A stretch of 64,000 nt of DNA from Mucidula mucida (Eukaryota; Basidiomycota; Agaricomycetes; Agaricales; Physalacriaceae), in assembly GCA_015501055.1 (NCBI GenBank), contig JADNYV010000073.1, positions 96,299-160,298 of the forward strand. Reading direction: 5' to 3'. The position numbers were made by a program, and so were the translations under genes. The number at the start of each line of letters is the position of its first letter. The first letter of the stretch is position 1. The notes under the pieces are model-generated. The model saw only the letters and a program-made list of their open reading frames with translations. It was not told the DNA's origin and did not search any database. Below are positions 32,262 through 46,242 of the stretch, one piece after another.

Positions 32262-34780
32262 ATGTCGTCAAAATCACCTTCATATCAGGATTCACGCACG
32301 TCTTTCCGGTCTAGTCAGATGTCTGCGACGTCTAAATTCCGGGAATCCACACACGTTATACCCTCGCGAGTGCCGGAGGATGAGCGCTATGTACGCCCGG
32401 TTGGGAAGTAGACGAGTGGAGGCTTGACTATTTTTTTCGTCCAGGAACCGTTTGAATTGACGCTGTTCGTCGCAATAGGCACGACGCTGATTATGCTGGC
32501 GCTTGGTGTAGCGCTGGAAGTGGGCATTATACTTTCCAACAGAAACAATGGTTCGTCGATCACTTTGACATCCGAAAAGGGACCCATGGATTGTAGGATT
32601 TGCTGTTCCGGAGAGAAATGTCCTCTCGTTTGCGTCGAGCTACTTTCTACTGGTACGTGTTTCGCGCTACTGGACGGCGCTTTGTCGTACTTATCGCGTG
32701 ACAGTCGTTTGTGCCGACTTTGTGAGTGAGTTCTTCAGGATATTTCACGTACCGATCGTGCGTAGAATCATCATTCCGTTTGCCATGGCCTATCGAGAAT
32801 TGGATTGGTTCATTCGGCGGTACCAGGTACGCCACGACCATTCTATGACGGTCCTTCTTAGAACTCCTCTTTAGTCCTATGTCGTACTTCAACGTGGAAA
32901 CGTCAACGCCGAAGAAGGTCTATTAACGGATTATGTCTCTCTGGGACCATTCTATGCCTTGTTCTATTCACGCAAATACAAGCATCGGGTTATATTTTGG
33001 TCTTCCTTTACGGCTCTAATTACATATGTCTTTCAACCCCTCGGTAGGCATTGTCTCGCTTCCTACACCTTACACTCATTTCTCTCTAGCGGGATCCCTA
33101 TTCTCCATACAACAAATGCCCATTTTCTCGAGTGAGTGTTTGTTCTTCATTCTGAGCTCGGTCTGTAACTCCCAGCAGATACTACGATCACGAGCACACG
33201 GACAATCAGTCTATCTCCCGATGTAGACGACCTAAATGCCTTCGTATCAGCAGCTGGTTTTGCCGACGCCGCAGTTTTCAATGGGCTTTCTGACCCTCCG
33301 TTCGTCACGGCGGGCTGGGCGACCGCTGAATTTGCTATCCCGCAAAAGCCTGGTCTAAACGGGACGGTCATCGTCGACACTACCGGCGTTCAGACGAGCC
33401 CCAACTGCGAAAATGCACAGAGCGCCACCGTCGGTATCACAAATGGTAACGTGACCATCCATTCCACCAGCGCGTCGGGATGCCAAGTTGGCATACCTAT
33501 CAACACAACCGTGAGATCATTCTAGCAGATCCATCGAGACGCACACTCATTTCTTTTAGCTTGTCGAAAACCAATACGGAGTTGTAGACACGGACTGTGG
33601 GGATAGCGCCGCTCTCAATGTGACCCTTCGACCTGTCATGTTCTGGCAAGTCATTTCTATCAAACGTAAGCCACCATATTCAGACTTCTCCAGGTATCTC
33701 CATCGTCGTGTGGACAACAATGTTTGGGAAGCGAAGACTGTTTTCTGTTCTCCTTCAATCAAGATGTCAGCCGTGCACGCGGAAGCTTGGCTTCAATCAA
33801 AGACCCTAGCGTCTTGCCAAGAGAAAGATGAACTGAAGCTGGACAACAATATTACTGGTAGCCCGTTATTCGGCCAAGCATTTAATGGGTATGTTCGTCT
33901 TTTCTCAAATTACGCCACTGCATCGCTGATTGATTGACCAGTGTTGTCTTTCCGCCGAACTCTGACCCGTTTGTACAAGCCAGAGCCACCGCGACTAATA
34001 TCGGAGTGCCGGGAGCCATCTTCCGGTTTGCCTCTCAACTCGAAGGTGGCCCGCAGTCAACGTTCGATCTCCCAAATGGGTTTTTAGATATAACAAGCAA
34101 AGTTTATGTACGAATACAAGATACTCGTTTGTTGGCCCTTCTGATTGACGTTTGACAACAGACGTTACACCTGGCTCTTGCAGCCAAGAACATCTATTTT
34201 GTGGCGGAGAACACCACGCTTCCTGCTCAGATTCAGACATTCGTTCCGAGATTAGTGGTTTCGTATGTGATTTACTTCCGCCACCGTTGTAATTGCTGAT
34301 CTATTTATCAGTGCGTTACCTGCCCACACACTGGCCATCTTGATGTTCCTCGTAGGCTTAATTGGAACGTTTTTGCACATCATTAGTCGACGGCAGCGTC
34401 GCCAACTCTTCCTCTCGTGTCCGCCTGGAACGATAGGCAGCATCATTGCTATGACGTCGCACTCGGGCTTTGGACAGTTGTTGGTGCCGTATGATACACA
34501 TGAGAGTATCGAGAAGAAGCTGGACGGCTTAAGGTTCAGACTGGACCAGCGGACAGGAGCGATTGTGGCGGATGATGAGGAGGATGTTGTGGCAGCAGAT
34601 GGGCGGGACGATGCGTTACAGTCGCTGCTGGGGCGCAAGGACAAGAAGAGCTCGAAGGACGTGACGCGGATGTCATCGCTTTCTGTATCGTCGTCGCAGA
34701 CGGCGTATCAAGCGGCTACCGGGTATCCTCCATGGAGAGGGCCAGCCTCACCTTTACGGACTCCTTACGATCCTCTATGA
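32262..34780 (+). CDS. DUF3433-type multi-pass membrane protein
   Basis: From the ATG at 32262 a Ser/Thr-rich cytoplasmic N-terminus leads, after an intron, to helices in EPFELTLFVAIGTTLIML and LIIIPFAMAYRELDWFIRRY. These are followed by the family block NAEEGLLTDYVSLGPFYALF. A long extracellular loop (about 33180-34260) contains N-glycosylation sites (NGTVI, NVTIH, NVTLR). A last helix (LVGLIGTFLHIISR) precedes a cytoplasmic tail ending at 34780. Roughly ten introns are needed. DUF3433 proteins are fungal-specific with no known function. I did not verify every junction near 33650-33720, so a small defect there cannot be excluded. Confidence 0.72.
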
Positions 34781-35181
34781 TTACGGACTGTTTTGCATGT
34801 TTCTTTGTTTCAGTAGTGTATGGATGGACATGTCAATTATTCTTGCACGGTTTCTCCTGGGAACCACGGTCGGACAGCCTGACCTGATTTACGTCGATGG
34901 GCGAGGATGAGGAAATGTAGCCGCAAGCTTCAGCCGCTATAAGGCCTGCTCCTGGCAAATAGACACAAACGCAGGGGACGCGTCTGAATCTCCCCTGTTA
35001 GTACTGCGGCCAACTAACCGACAATAACTGATATCTGAGCTCTTTGTTCACCAAAAGCTCGTAATTCTGGGACTGTAACATTCTACTCTATGGGCAATTC
35101 GTTTTGGACGGATTTCTCGTGGGAATGGAAGACTTCACACGCACAGATGATAGAGCCGCTTAACCTCCTTCCTCTTGCACA
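34781..35181. other. Intergenic, no gene seen
   Basis: This is the 3' flank of the DUF3433 gene. Nothing is recognised in it. Confidence 0.4.
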
Positions 35182-38039
35182 ATGGCTAAGAAGAAGCGTA
35201 CGGCTAGGAATTCGCAGTCTGTGGCGCCTGAAGTTGCCTCTACGTCTACCTTTCAACCTTTGAACTGTTCACAATCCCCTTCTGTGTCTGCTTGTTCGAC
35301 TCTACTCGATGACGAGATCACCAGGTGCCCTGACAAACCTACCCATGGCTACCCCGTTGAACGATGCGCGCTCCACCATCGCCAGTATCAGGTTATGACG
35401 GGAGAGTATAAACAAGCTCAAGCTGATGTTGATTCTCAGGTCGCAGAGATACCTGCTCTGAGTGACGTTGCGACGTACAGCGCTCTGTCCGCAGTTGTGG
35501 AGAAAGCTAGGCTAACGAGAAAGTATTTAACATACGAAAAGAGCGGACAGGTCGTGATCTCTATCACCGTCGATTCTTTCTAAAGGGTACGTGGTATCAT
35601 CCCTAAAGTCTCGTCGACACGCTTACTATCGTGTTCTTTAGTCGATGATGGTCACAAGATACGAATCAAAGTGCTTGCGAAACGCATGAAAGAAGCTCTT
35701 GAAATTCTACAGCTTTTGGAGGAGAAGGCACTGGAGCTTTCTACCAAAGACCACCCCAAGGACAATCATGGCTGAAGGATTTCCAAAGAACGCCTCTTTG
35801 GGACCTAGAAGCAGGGAAGATGGAGGACCACATGAAGCCCTTCAGAGAGACCTTCCGGAATCCGAATGCCAGCGACGACCTTATTGAGCAGGACCTACGG
35901 ACATACATGTGCGCTTTTATCTTTCTTCTCCGGGCAGTATTCAACCTTTTGATAGTGATCGTCAAATTCTCCTACGCGCATTCGAGCCGTACATCGGAAG
36001 CAAGAGCTTCATGGACCTAATGGATCTCGCGGTACCACCCGATGTCATGTCCAGCTATGCCTCTCCGGATCAGGTAGCTCGAACAATTAGGTCAAAGCGT
36101 ATTTTCAAAAATGCGATAGACCAATATTCACTCAGAATCATCTTCCATGACCCTCAGCTGTATCTCAAATCCCTTGATAAAGTGTCGCTCAAGGATTTGA
36201 TCATGGACGATGATTTCGACCTGAACGATGTCGCACGATTCGCCGTTCTCAAAGAAAAACGTCTAACGATTGGTCTATCATGGTGGAAGGACAGTTTACT
36301 CGAAGCCATTGAGATGGTGGACCGTCCACAGCATGCCCCCGCCAATTCTGGTGATGTTGGTACGTCAAATCTCGTGAGTTGTTGGACGAGAACTCATGAT
36401 ACGTTGCGTAGCCAATCGCGTCAAGGTTCTCGATGGATGGATCTACAACGTATGACACAGAAAACCCGCACTGTCTAACGAAGCCTGGTGGGTGAGTTGA
36501 TCAAGACTCATGGTTTTCGAAGCATACACTCAGTGGGTTTATAGTTACTTCTCACTGTGGACAAACATGAACGGGATACCGAAAACCGTCTGGTTCGGCT
36601 CTGCCACAACTTCAACGAACTGCACTGCTGCTTGAGCCACTGCGCGCTTGGCTACATGGATCCGCCATCATTTTGTCACTAGAGCCAATAAACTCAGACC
36701 TCGACTGCCAGGTCTATAGGAAACATCTCAGTCTATGTGGGGTGGCGGTCGTAGATGCTGTTGGAACCCCCGCTTCTTCATGGCCCATGCCCACCAATAA
36801 TCGAGCGCGGCACCACGCACGCCACATACAGTGGTTAGAATATGAAGCACGCGCTTTCACATTCGGTGCTATTCGTAACGAGCCAGATGCTTTCACGGAC
36901 AGGTTCCTTGACGAACTGCGCGCGTCGCCTGAACTGTTCTATCTAGTTACCCACTCGGATACAGACACTGGGCATAAAGTCGACGAATTTGGCATCGACG
37001 GCGCCCACCACATGCGGTTTCGACGATTTGACGCACCTCCACCTTCTCCGCACAGCAATCTACCCATTGGTTATGGAGATTGGACTATCATGCGCACCGC
37101 TCGTGATGTTCTCTATGGACACAAGAGTGACTTGAATTCTCTATTCGACACTCCCGGCGTTGTTACTGGTATCGACGGGTTTCTGACGAGACTCGAGGAG
37201 GGCACCAGCTGAAGCGGTTCCATTTGCGATTTCTTCCACTTCAAACAATTTCCTGCGAAGTACTTTGCGATCCTGGATGCGCAACCCAATCGCCATTTTC
37301 ATGAAGTGTTTCGTAACGTGGCCTGGGCAGCCTTCCGCGCTCATGCGGAAAAGCTTTCAACGAGACGGAATATGACAGAGCGTCGGACCGTCTATTCTTC
37401 AAGCATGCCAAAGAGCGCCTCTCCTTCCTTCCAAGCGAAGATTGGGCTATGACCGGGCATATGAGCAGTGACCAGACTGATGCGATGTCATCTACCGAGG
37501 ACGAGGATCTGGACATTGCTGCTCATGTGGCCAAGGCAGCGGTGATCAAAAAAGCGACTGACGCTATCTCTGCTGCTTCACCATCCATCGATGAGCTGCT
37601 TCGCGGCGATGTTCGTGATCCACAGGCTGGTAGTCCTCAGGACTTGTCTGGGAGCACCAGGAGAGACATGGACTATAACCCTATCCATGTGGTGGACCCC
37701 TTCGCTCTGCCTGAACATGGTGACCATCATCGTGCTGGGGGCGACGACGAGAAGACAAAGGTTGAGGCAAGTCCCATCGCTGGAGTGCAGGAGCCCAGTC
37801 GTACGGACAAGGTTATCAAGGAGCGCGTGCTCCAGCGGAGCGAGCACTATGATGGTTGTGGTGAATTTGGCGACCGTAGCGAAGCCAGCGCCACACTGGC
37901 CGGATCGTCGCTAAACTGGGATCCAGTAACGAAGCATATAGCGTGCAAGTTCGCTAGAGGGCAGACAAACAGCGTGACCGTACCGAGCAAAATTCCAAAG
38001 CGCGGCAGTGTTTGGAGTTGGGTCAAGTCGTTCTCTTGA
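35182..38039 (+). pseudogene. Decayed agaricomycete-type hypothetical gene (CPDKPTHGYPVERC family)
   Basis: The first exon (ATG 35182) carries a conserved-looking motif, RCPDKPTHGYPVERCALHHRQY, which I associate with a lineage-specific agaricomycete family of unknown role. The frame then slips near 35545 (needed text: RTGRDLYHRRFFLK) and again near 35752 (SWLKDFQRTPLWDLE). After readable exons at 35960-36360 it meets an in-frame TGA near 36451. Another shift precedes the long open stretch 36673-37212. YFAILDAQPNRHFHEVFRN near 37260 and the C-terminal part to 38039 still read well. At least four disruptions with otherwise clear coding text indicate a pseudogene. Confidence 0.65.
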
Positions 38040-38339
38040 TGATGGCTTGGGATCGTTGTAATTAACGAGTCTGATTTTGGACTCCATTGTAGAGTGTAAG
38101 GCTCTAACATGTTGGTGACGCTTTTCCTTATCAGGACTCTGCCTGACGAAAGTACAGTGGGGGCGAATGGCGGATGAGTGGAACGTTCCCATGACTGTTG
38201 GAATGCATGTCGTACCCCGGATTTCTACTAGCAGTGTTCGTTGGAAGGTCCAAAGATAAGATAAAGAAGTCAAAGGTAAGGTACTAGCAATGAGAATGAG
38301 CTGGGCCCACATCCAATGAAGCATGGTGGGTAAATTGAT

Positions 38340-38890
38340 CACGAACGAACATTGCTCATGTGGGCACTCGAAGAAGTGATTAACGCTATCTCTACCGCTT
38401 CCCATCCATTGACTTGAACGAGCTTCTTCGCGTTGAGGTTCAGACCGGTAATTCTCAGGAGATATCAACGAGTAATACGAGAGACGTGCTAGACGTGGGA
38501 AATTATAACTCCATTCATATGATGGATTGCTCTGGATGAAAACGAACTACATGGTGGCGCTGTGGATAACAACAAAAAGGAAAGGAATGATAAGGTGGGT
38601 GGCATACATGAGCCAGTCCTACAAAAACAAACTTGCACGAAAGCGCTCCTCGTCGTAGCGAGCACACTGATTTGGTGAACTTGACAACCATGGCAAATCC
38701 AGCGCCACACTGGGCAGGTGCTCGCTCAACTAGGATAGCATAGATCCAGAAACGGAGCAAATGACGTGCAAGATCGCTGGAGGTTGGACGGTTTGCTCAG
38801 ACTCGGTGCCGAGCGGGATTCCGGTGTCTTCAAGAATCGCGGTGGCTTTGGATTTTGGTCGCTCCAATCCTTTGCTTGGGTCTTCTACAT
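38340..38890 (+). pseudogene. Second, more decayed copy of the same gene's 3' end
   Basis: Segments align by eye with 37520-38040: AATGCTATCTC-type text near 38384, AATTCTCAGGA near 38450, CCAGCGCCACACTGG near 38700 and GATTCCGG/AAGAATCGCGG near 38818. No frame survives. It lies directly downstream in the same orientation, so a tandem partial duplication is the simplest reading. Confidence 0.55.
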
Positions 38891-40058
38891 AATATTGCGA
38901 CTGTGAGCTGCACTGGATATACATATAAGTTCAGATACGCAGATTTTTCTCATAAGAACTCTGGAGTCTACATCAACCTTAGATAGAAACGCGTGGTGGA
39001 CGATGGGAGATAAATGGCCTCTGCCAAAGGGGTGACCTATGCATGTCGTACATCAGAATTCATACCATGAACGAGGAAAGGCTCCGATATTAAAATGCAG
39101 ATCACGTACTGTACTCGTCGTTCCATATATGCTGGGCCCCAGGAACTATTGCAAGCGAACAGGCGCGTTCTCCCAAGCCAATCTAAATGTCAACGCCCAG
39201 TGCTTCGCGTCCGACAAGTGCGCGCGCGAGTGAGACCATGTCGCGGTGACTCAGAGCGTTATTTCCTTTTGTTTAAAACCTTGATTGAAGGCGAAAAGTG
39301 GCGGCATGAGTATACGCCCTGAGGGCTCCCATGATGTTAGGTGTCGCGTTGCTTGAAGTCTCGAATTGGGGCGTGTATTGCTCTTCTTATGGCTACCGTT
39401 GACAATGAACTCGGAATTTGTTGGGAAAAGGAAGAGCGTACTCGTTGGCCGACAGAATGGGAAAAATGATTACTGACTGGCATCATTTACTTTGAAACAA
39501 GGGTGAGGAGGACCTTGCTGTTCAGAAGCCGCTTACGAGGAGATGGATAGGTCTACGACGTGTGCGGCAACGAGCGGGAGACGTAACGCGTGTCCTCAAG
39601 TTCTTAAAGCGTGTTGCCAAAGGCGTAAGAATCAACGTCATGCCCAGACGGCGTACATGTGTTCTCATCTCGGATCTGTCATACCGCGCTGTTACGTTGA
39701 AGCAGAATTAAAAAGATAGACAGTGCGGAGAGTCGGAGTTCATAAAGGTGCAGGGAGAGAGTGTGGGGGTACATAAATGAATGAAATAAACTCGAGTGAA
39801 AGAGGGAAGGAGGGTTTGAATTTATTTTTTTGTTCAGATTGCCGACGGCAACTCAACTCGTCCATCTTCTTGCCTTCATGCTGGAACTCTACTACCCTTT
39901 TGGGCTACTACTTACTGGCTTCCAAAACATATCTTTCTCATGGCGGATTGCAAGGCCGAAAACTAAGGAACGCCACCTGAAAAGGATTTGCTTGGGTCTT
40001 CGTCTGCCTTTCTTGTGCGCCTGGGTCTCGATTTGAAGAAATCAACGTAAGTATAGAA
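38891..40058. other. Intergenic, upstream of hydrophobin 1
   Basis: Long upstream region without a supported gene. Confidence 0.4.
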
Positions 40059-40065
40059 TATAAAT
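40059..40065 (+). promoter_or_regulatory. TATA box of hydrophobin 1
   Basis: TATAAAT lies 40 nt before the ATG at 40099. Confidence 0.5.
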
Positions 40066-40098
40066 CTTGTTCTGGGATAGTCTAGGCTGGCTGCAGTC

Positions 40099-40722
40099 AT
40101 GTTCTCTCGCACCGCTCTTCGTCTCTTCCTCCTCGTCGCGTTTCTGCTCGCCTTTGCGGCCGCCACAGAGCCCACGGCTACAGTCACTGTTACTGTACGT
40201 GTACACTCTCGCGTGGACGCGGATTTAATTTAGATGATAGGTTACGCCCACCGCTACGTCGGTTCCCGCGTCGCAGTGCAACACTGGCGATTTGCAATGC
40301 TGCAATGCTTTGGAAAGGGTGAGTATAAGCGAAGAGCGCGTCAGCATGACTGAATGGGCTCTCAAAGGCGGATAGCTCTGTCGTCGGCGTACTCCTCGGT
40401 CTTCTTGGGGTCGTTATTCAAGGTGTCGAGGCTCTAGTGTAAGTTGTTGGTCTTGTAAAGACTGCCGAATCTAACAATCAACAGTGGTATTACCTGCTCC
40501 CCTATTAATATCCTTGGTATCGGTGAGTATGACTGTGACTGTTGCTCATTAGTCGCGCTGACTACGTCGGCTAGGTCAGAACGAGTGCCAGAGTCACCCG
40601 GTTTGCTGCCAGAACAACAATGTTGTACGTCTGCTCTCTCTTCTCGCCGCCTCCTTTTTCATAAATACGGTTAGGGAGGACTCATTTCAATCGGCTGCAT
40701 TCCTATTACTATTACCTTGTAG
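40099..40722 (+). CDS. Class I hydrophobin 1
   Basis: Six short exons give about 126 aa. A signal peptide (MFSRTALRLFLLVAFLLAFA) is followed by a Thr/Val-rich spacer. The full eight-cysteine pattern then follows: CNTGDLQCCN, TCSPINILGIGQNEC, HPVCCQNNN and SIGCIPI. The spacing is that of class I proteins. Hydrophobins assemble at air-water interfaces and coat aerial hyphae, fruit bodies or spores. The second copy at 45469 has the same exon layout. The two are separated by the beta-tubulin gene. The gene is intact. Confidence 0.9.
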
Positions 40723-41038
40723 TGTACTCCTACTTGGCACCAATTTATTGTTGCCGTCTCCACGTGAGAAACGGAGTTTAAAATATTTAGGGTCCGAAAT
40801 GAGCGTTCAATTTTCGAGTTCTCGCTGTTGTGTCCACTCGCACCTAAGCTTTCTCCTTTATTTTCCGATAATACTCAATGTGAGTGGCTTTCACGTCATT
40901 GTCGCGCACGACGTCGACGAAGGCGGGGCATCCTGCCCATGGGCGGGCCATCGACGCGGGTCTGATTCGCGTGTTGGGAATCGTATCATTCCTCTGCATT
41001 TACCATGTTGACCGTGATCTGACTTATATCCCTCCAGC

Positions 41039-42842
<1,804 letters not shown>

Positions 42843-45384
42843 ATGTGCCCTTCTTACGAAAACCCGCCTTGTCCATCTACCTGTCTGTCTCCTCCATTGC
42901 TTTCCTACTCTAGTTACCCCTACATTAGCACGCCTTTGATCATCTTTCATGTTTTCTTTACGTTTTCATCGCTCTTTTTTGTGGAATTTGAATTGGATGA
43001 TTGATTCTTTTTCGTTGTGATTCGAGCAAGCAATTGTCTGTCTGTAAAGGTAGTGGTGATGGTAAAAGGCAAGCACTATCCGCGTCATCCTCAGAGATGT
43101 TCTGGTTGGCCGACATCCGTTTCCTCATAGTCTCGACAAAAGGCAGAGAGCAATACAGACAGACAAGCAAGTGAGGGTCAATGACTATACGAGCAGCAGG
43201 ATGAGGATGGTGGCCAGAACATAAATGTCAATGTAAAGACAATTATTAGATGAATGTAATGTGCTGATGAGCACAAGCGATGAGTGAAGCGAAAGATCAA
43301 CAGTTCACCGCCGTGAGGAGAGATGAATGATCGAGGGTGACTGCCTCTTTCGGAGAACCGCGATCTCCGCTTGCACTCATAGCCCGCATAGATAATCATC
43401 TGTATGAGTGCGCCTAGTTGTGCACATTCACACTGACGTGTGTTTTGTTGCGAGCACCAGTGAGCATCCATGGACCAGCCATATGGTGACAACATGAGCA
43501 AATTCGCGGCGCCCAGCTCGGGCCCAGTTTTTTTTGGAAATGGCTAGCTGCTCGTTCATTCCTCTCTTGTTCTGCCTAGAAACTGGTATATACATGCAGC
43601 ATGTGTATATCAATCAGACTGTCACGTTTCAAGCATGTCCGTGGAGGGAATACCATACCGAAACGATTTGCCAACAGATCTCTTATTGTATACTGCAATA
43701 TGCAAACGTTATACCTCTAAACTTGGCACCGCTATGTATCCTCTATATCTCAATCATGTCTCTGCCTTTTCTGCTAGTGTAACACTTCTCAAGTTGTGCC
43801 AATATTTGATTGTGCACCCTACCACCTATCATAAAACATGTCCCATCACCCATGCCTTTGCCTTTTATGCTTCCTCACATGTCAGGTATGCAATGCGCGC
43901 ATTCCACAGAAGGACGACATGTTCTTTTTGCCGGACCCATATTGCGGCCGCCCCAGCCACTCATTATCATCTTCAAGTTACCTGCACATGAAACTGACTG
44001 ACCAGGACTTGGTGCAGTACCCAAATAGCTGTGCCCTCACGAGCAACAGTGCTCTTGTCCAGGTGCTGGTGCGACTGTCTCTCTGATGTTTGCCCCTTAT
44101 CGGCGCGCCTTACTGTGGGTGAAACTGCTCTCAACCACTCGAAATCTACCATAAATGAGCTGATGTTCCCTGGATGATCCTGTTCTGGACAACGACCACT
44201 CAATGTTTACGGTCATACACTGGCTGTCTTCTATCTCCTCCATCCTCGGTAACGGCGGACATGTTCATGTGAAGAGCGAGAATCACCTGTTGGGCAGTAT
44301 ACTAAGATGGTGGCAAGACCTTAAACGAACAATGTCTGAAGTCATTGGGCCAAGCAACGACGCGTGCCTGCCTCAAAATTTTTGTTACATCCACGACACT
44401 CGACGACGACTACCCGCCGTCCTCTGCCGGCCATTTCCTTTTGCCCACCCTCCACATCCCTCTCTTTTTTGATCAGCAAGTATCACACCTGTTGGAGTTT
44501 TGGGGTCTCCTTTTGGTTGCACCAGGGATTCACAGGTGTACTGGGCTTGACCAGGCCAGGATTAACTCACTGCTCTGTTTGGCCAGTTGAGTGTTCCGAC
44601 TGCGTGGGTGGCCCCAAGCGTCGGCATTTGACCTAGGCAAATTTATAAACCCTCAGACATTGCTCTAACGCCATGGGCCGCGCCTCACCGACGCCCTTGT
44701 ACCCATTTCTATCTGCCGGCGCTCAAACACTCCCCATCAGACGATTGAATCCGGGAGCGGCGCACCTACACGGACGATGCTGCCTGTTATGATGACTGCA
44801 TGGCCGGGACCGCGAGCGCGGAGCCATGTCTGTTATGTACTCAAATATGTGACAGCCAACTCATTCTCATACTCCGCTCGTCCACTCCTAGCCGTTCCTC
44901 AACTCAGGTAGATTCAGCTAGAAACAAGGTGAGCGCCTGTTTCGCCACGCTTGATGCTAACTTGCTCAAAGACTAATCTGGATCAATCCAGGCTTCACCG
45001 TGGTTCTTCGCGTATATTCTTGAAGTTGCTGTCGCGTTTGGGCCTGAACGCGGGTCTCACGGAAGGCCTCCAGTGGAACGATAATTCCTTTTCTGTTCCA
45101 CCGATTCGCGTCAGTGGATATTTATGAATGATGATAGGATGTACAGCGGAGTTAAACGAAGTGAAAAAGGTATACGGCATACTCTCCGTCGATTTGGCTT
45201 AATTAAATGCAAAGAACAGGTTCGTGATTTTAGGGTGATAACTTGAGAATGGAATTCGGATTCTCACAGTCATATTCCGCGTGTTTGGATCGGACAGGCT
45301 TTATGGTGTGTCGTTCATTTTCAAAGGGCGCGCTCATATCGAGATTCACGAATGTTTTTGGACATAAGCGGGTGTTGAAGAAGG
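42843..45384. other. Intergenic, no gene seen
   Basis: About 2.5 kb between beta-tubulin and hydrophobin 2. Open frames near 43635-43991 and 44203-44636 are longer than average but lack motifs or splice structure. A non-coding transcript cannot be excluded. Confidence 0.4.
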
Positions 45385-45391
45385 TATAAAA
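45385..45391 (+). promoter_or_regulatory. TATA box of hydrophobin 2
   Basis: TATAAAA lies 84 nt before the ATG at 45469. Confidence 0.45.
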
Positions 45392-45468
45392 GCTTGGAGG
45401 ATTGAGGGGGAAGGTCAGTAGTATCCACTTCGACTACTACCCACAACCAGCCCACTTTCCTACCAAAG

Positions 45469-46087
45469 ATGTACGCCCGCCGTGCCATCGCGTTCTTCGC
45501 CTATGTCTTCTTTACTATGACCCTACTTGCGGCCGCCACTCCCTTGGACGCTCGCGGTGGTCAACCGTATGTCTTTCTAGTCGTCGTCGACGACCTCATG
45601 CTGAGGATTGTGTAGGACGGTGACGGTGACTGTTACCGCTCCCGGGACGACTTCGACGATCCCCGCTGGTAGCTGCAACACTGGTCCCATCCAGTGCTGC
45701 AACAGCGTCCAGAGTGTAGGTTTATGTTTCTCCTCACGGTTCCAGCGCTAATGGGATCCGCACTTGTCTAGGCGTCCTCTGACCCGGTCAGCCTGTTGCT
45801 CGGGCTTCTTGGCATCGTTCTTTCCAGTCTCAACGTGGATGTGTACGTGCCTCCCCCGCCTGCTGTATGAAGCAGTATTTGATGACCATTTATTTCTTTC
45901 AGCGGCCTCACCTGCTCTCCCATCACGGTCATCGGCGCTGGAGGAAGCAGCTGCAGCGCGCACCCCGTCTGCTGCCAGGATAACAGTCATGTAAGTGGTC
46001 TTTTGAGTTTCAACAGTTGAAGTTTCGACGTCTGACTGCTCGCAGGGAGGCCTCATCTCCATTGGTTGCATTCCCATTAGCCTTTGA
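45469..46087 (+). CDS. Class I hydrophobin 2
   Basis: Exons joined in frame give about 132 aa. A signal peptide (MYARRAIAFFAYVFFTMTLL) is followed by a Thr-rich spacer. Eight cysteines follow in CNTGPIQCCN, TCSPITVIGAGGSSC, HPVCCQDN and SIGCIPIS. The exon layout and the LLLGLLGIV segment match hydrophobin 1, so the pair arose by duplication. The 3' flank carries a dispersed repeat (46150-46242). The gene is intact. Confidence 0.9.
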
Positions 46088-46149
46088 GTTGTTCATTTGG
46101 TTGTTTGAAGGGAAAGATCTCAAAGTGATACTTTCCATAGTCATACCTT

Positions 46150-46242
46150 TCTTCTTTGTTATTTCTTTGTGTTGTTTTACCGGTGTTGAGTTTGAATGAT
46201 GATTGTTGTTTCTGTTAATGTGCACACACAAGAACCCAAAAT
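46150..46242 (-). repeat. Dispersed repeat, copy 3
   Basis: Read on the minus strand it contains GGGTTCTTGTGTGTGCACAT, then AATCATCATTCAAACTCAAC and CCGGTAAAAC. Similar text occurs twice in tandem at 50970-51110 on the plus strand. Confidence 0.6.

Noticed and set aside
43635..44636. Several open frames of 80-118 codons between beta-tubulin and hydrophobin 2
   Set aside because: They overlap one another in different frames and show no family text; treated as chance.
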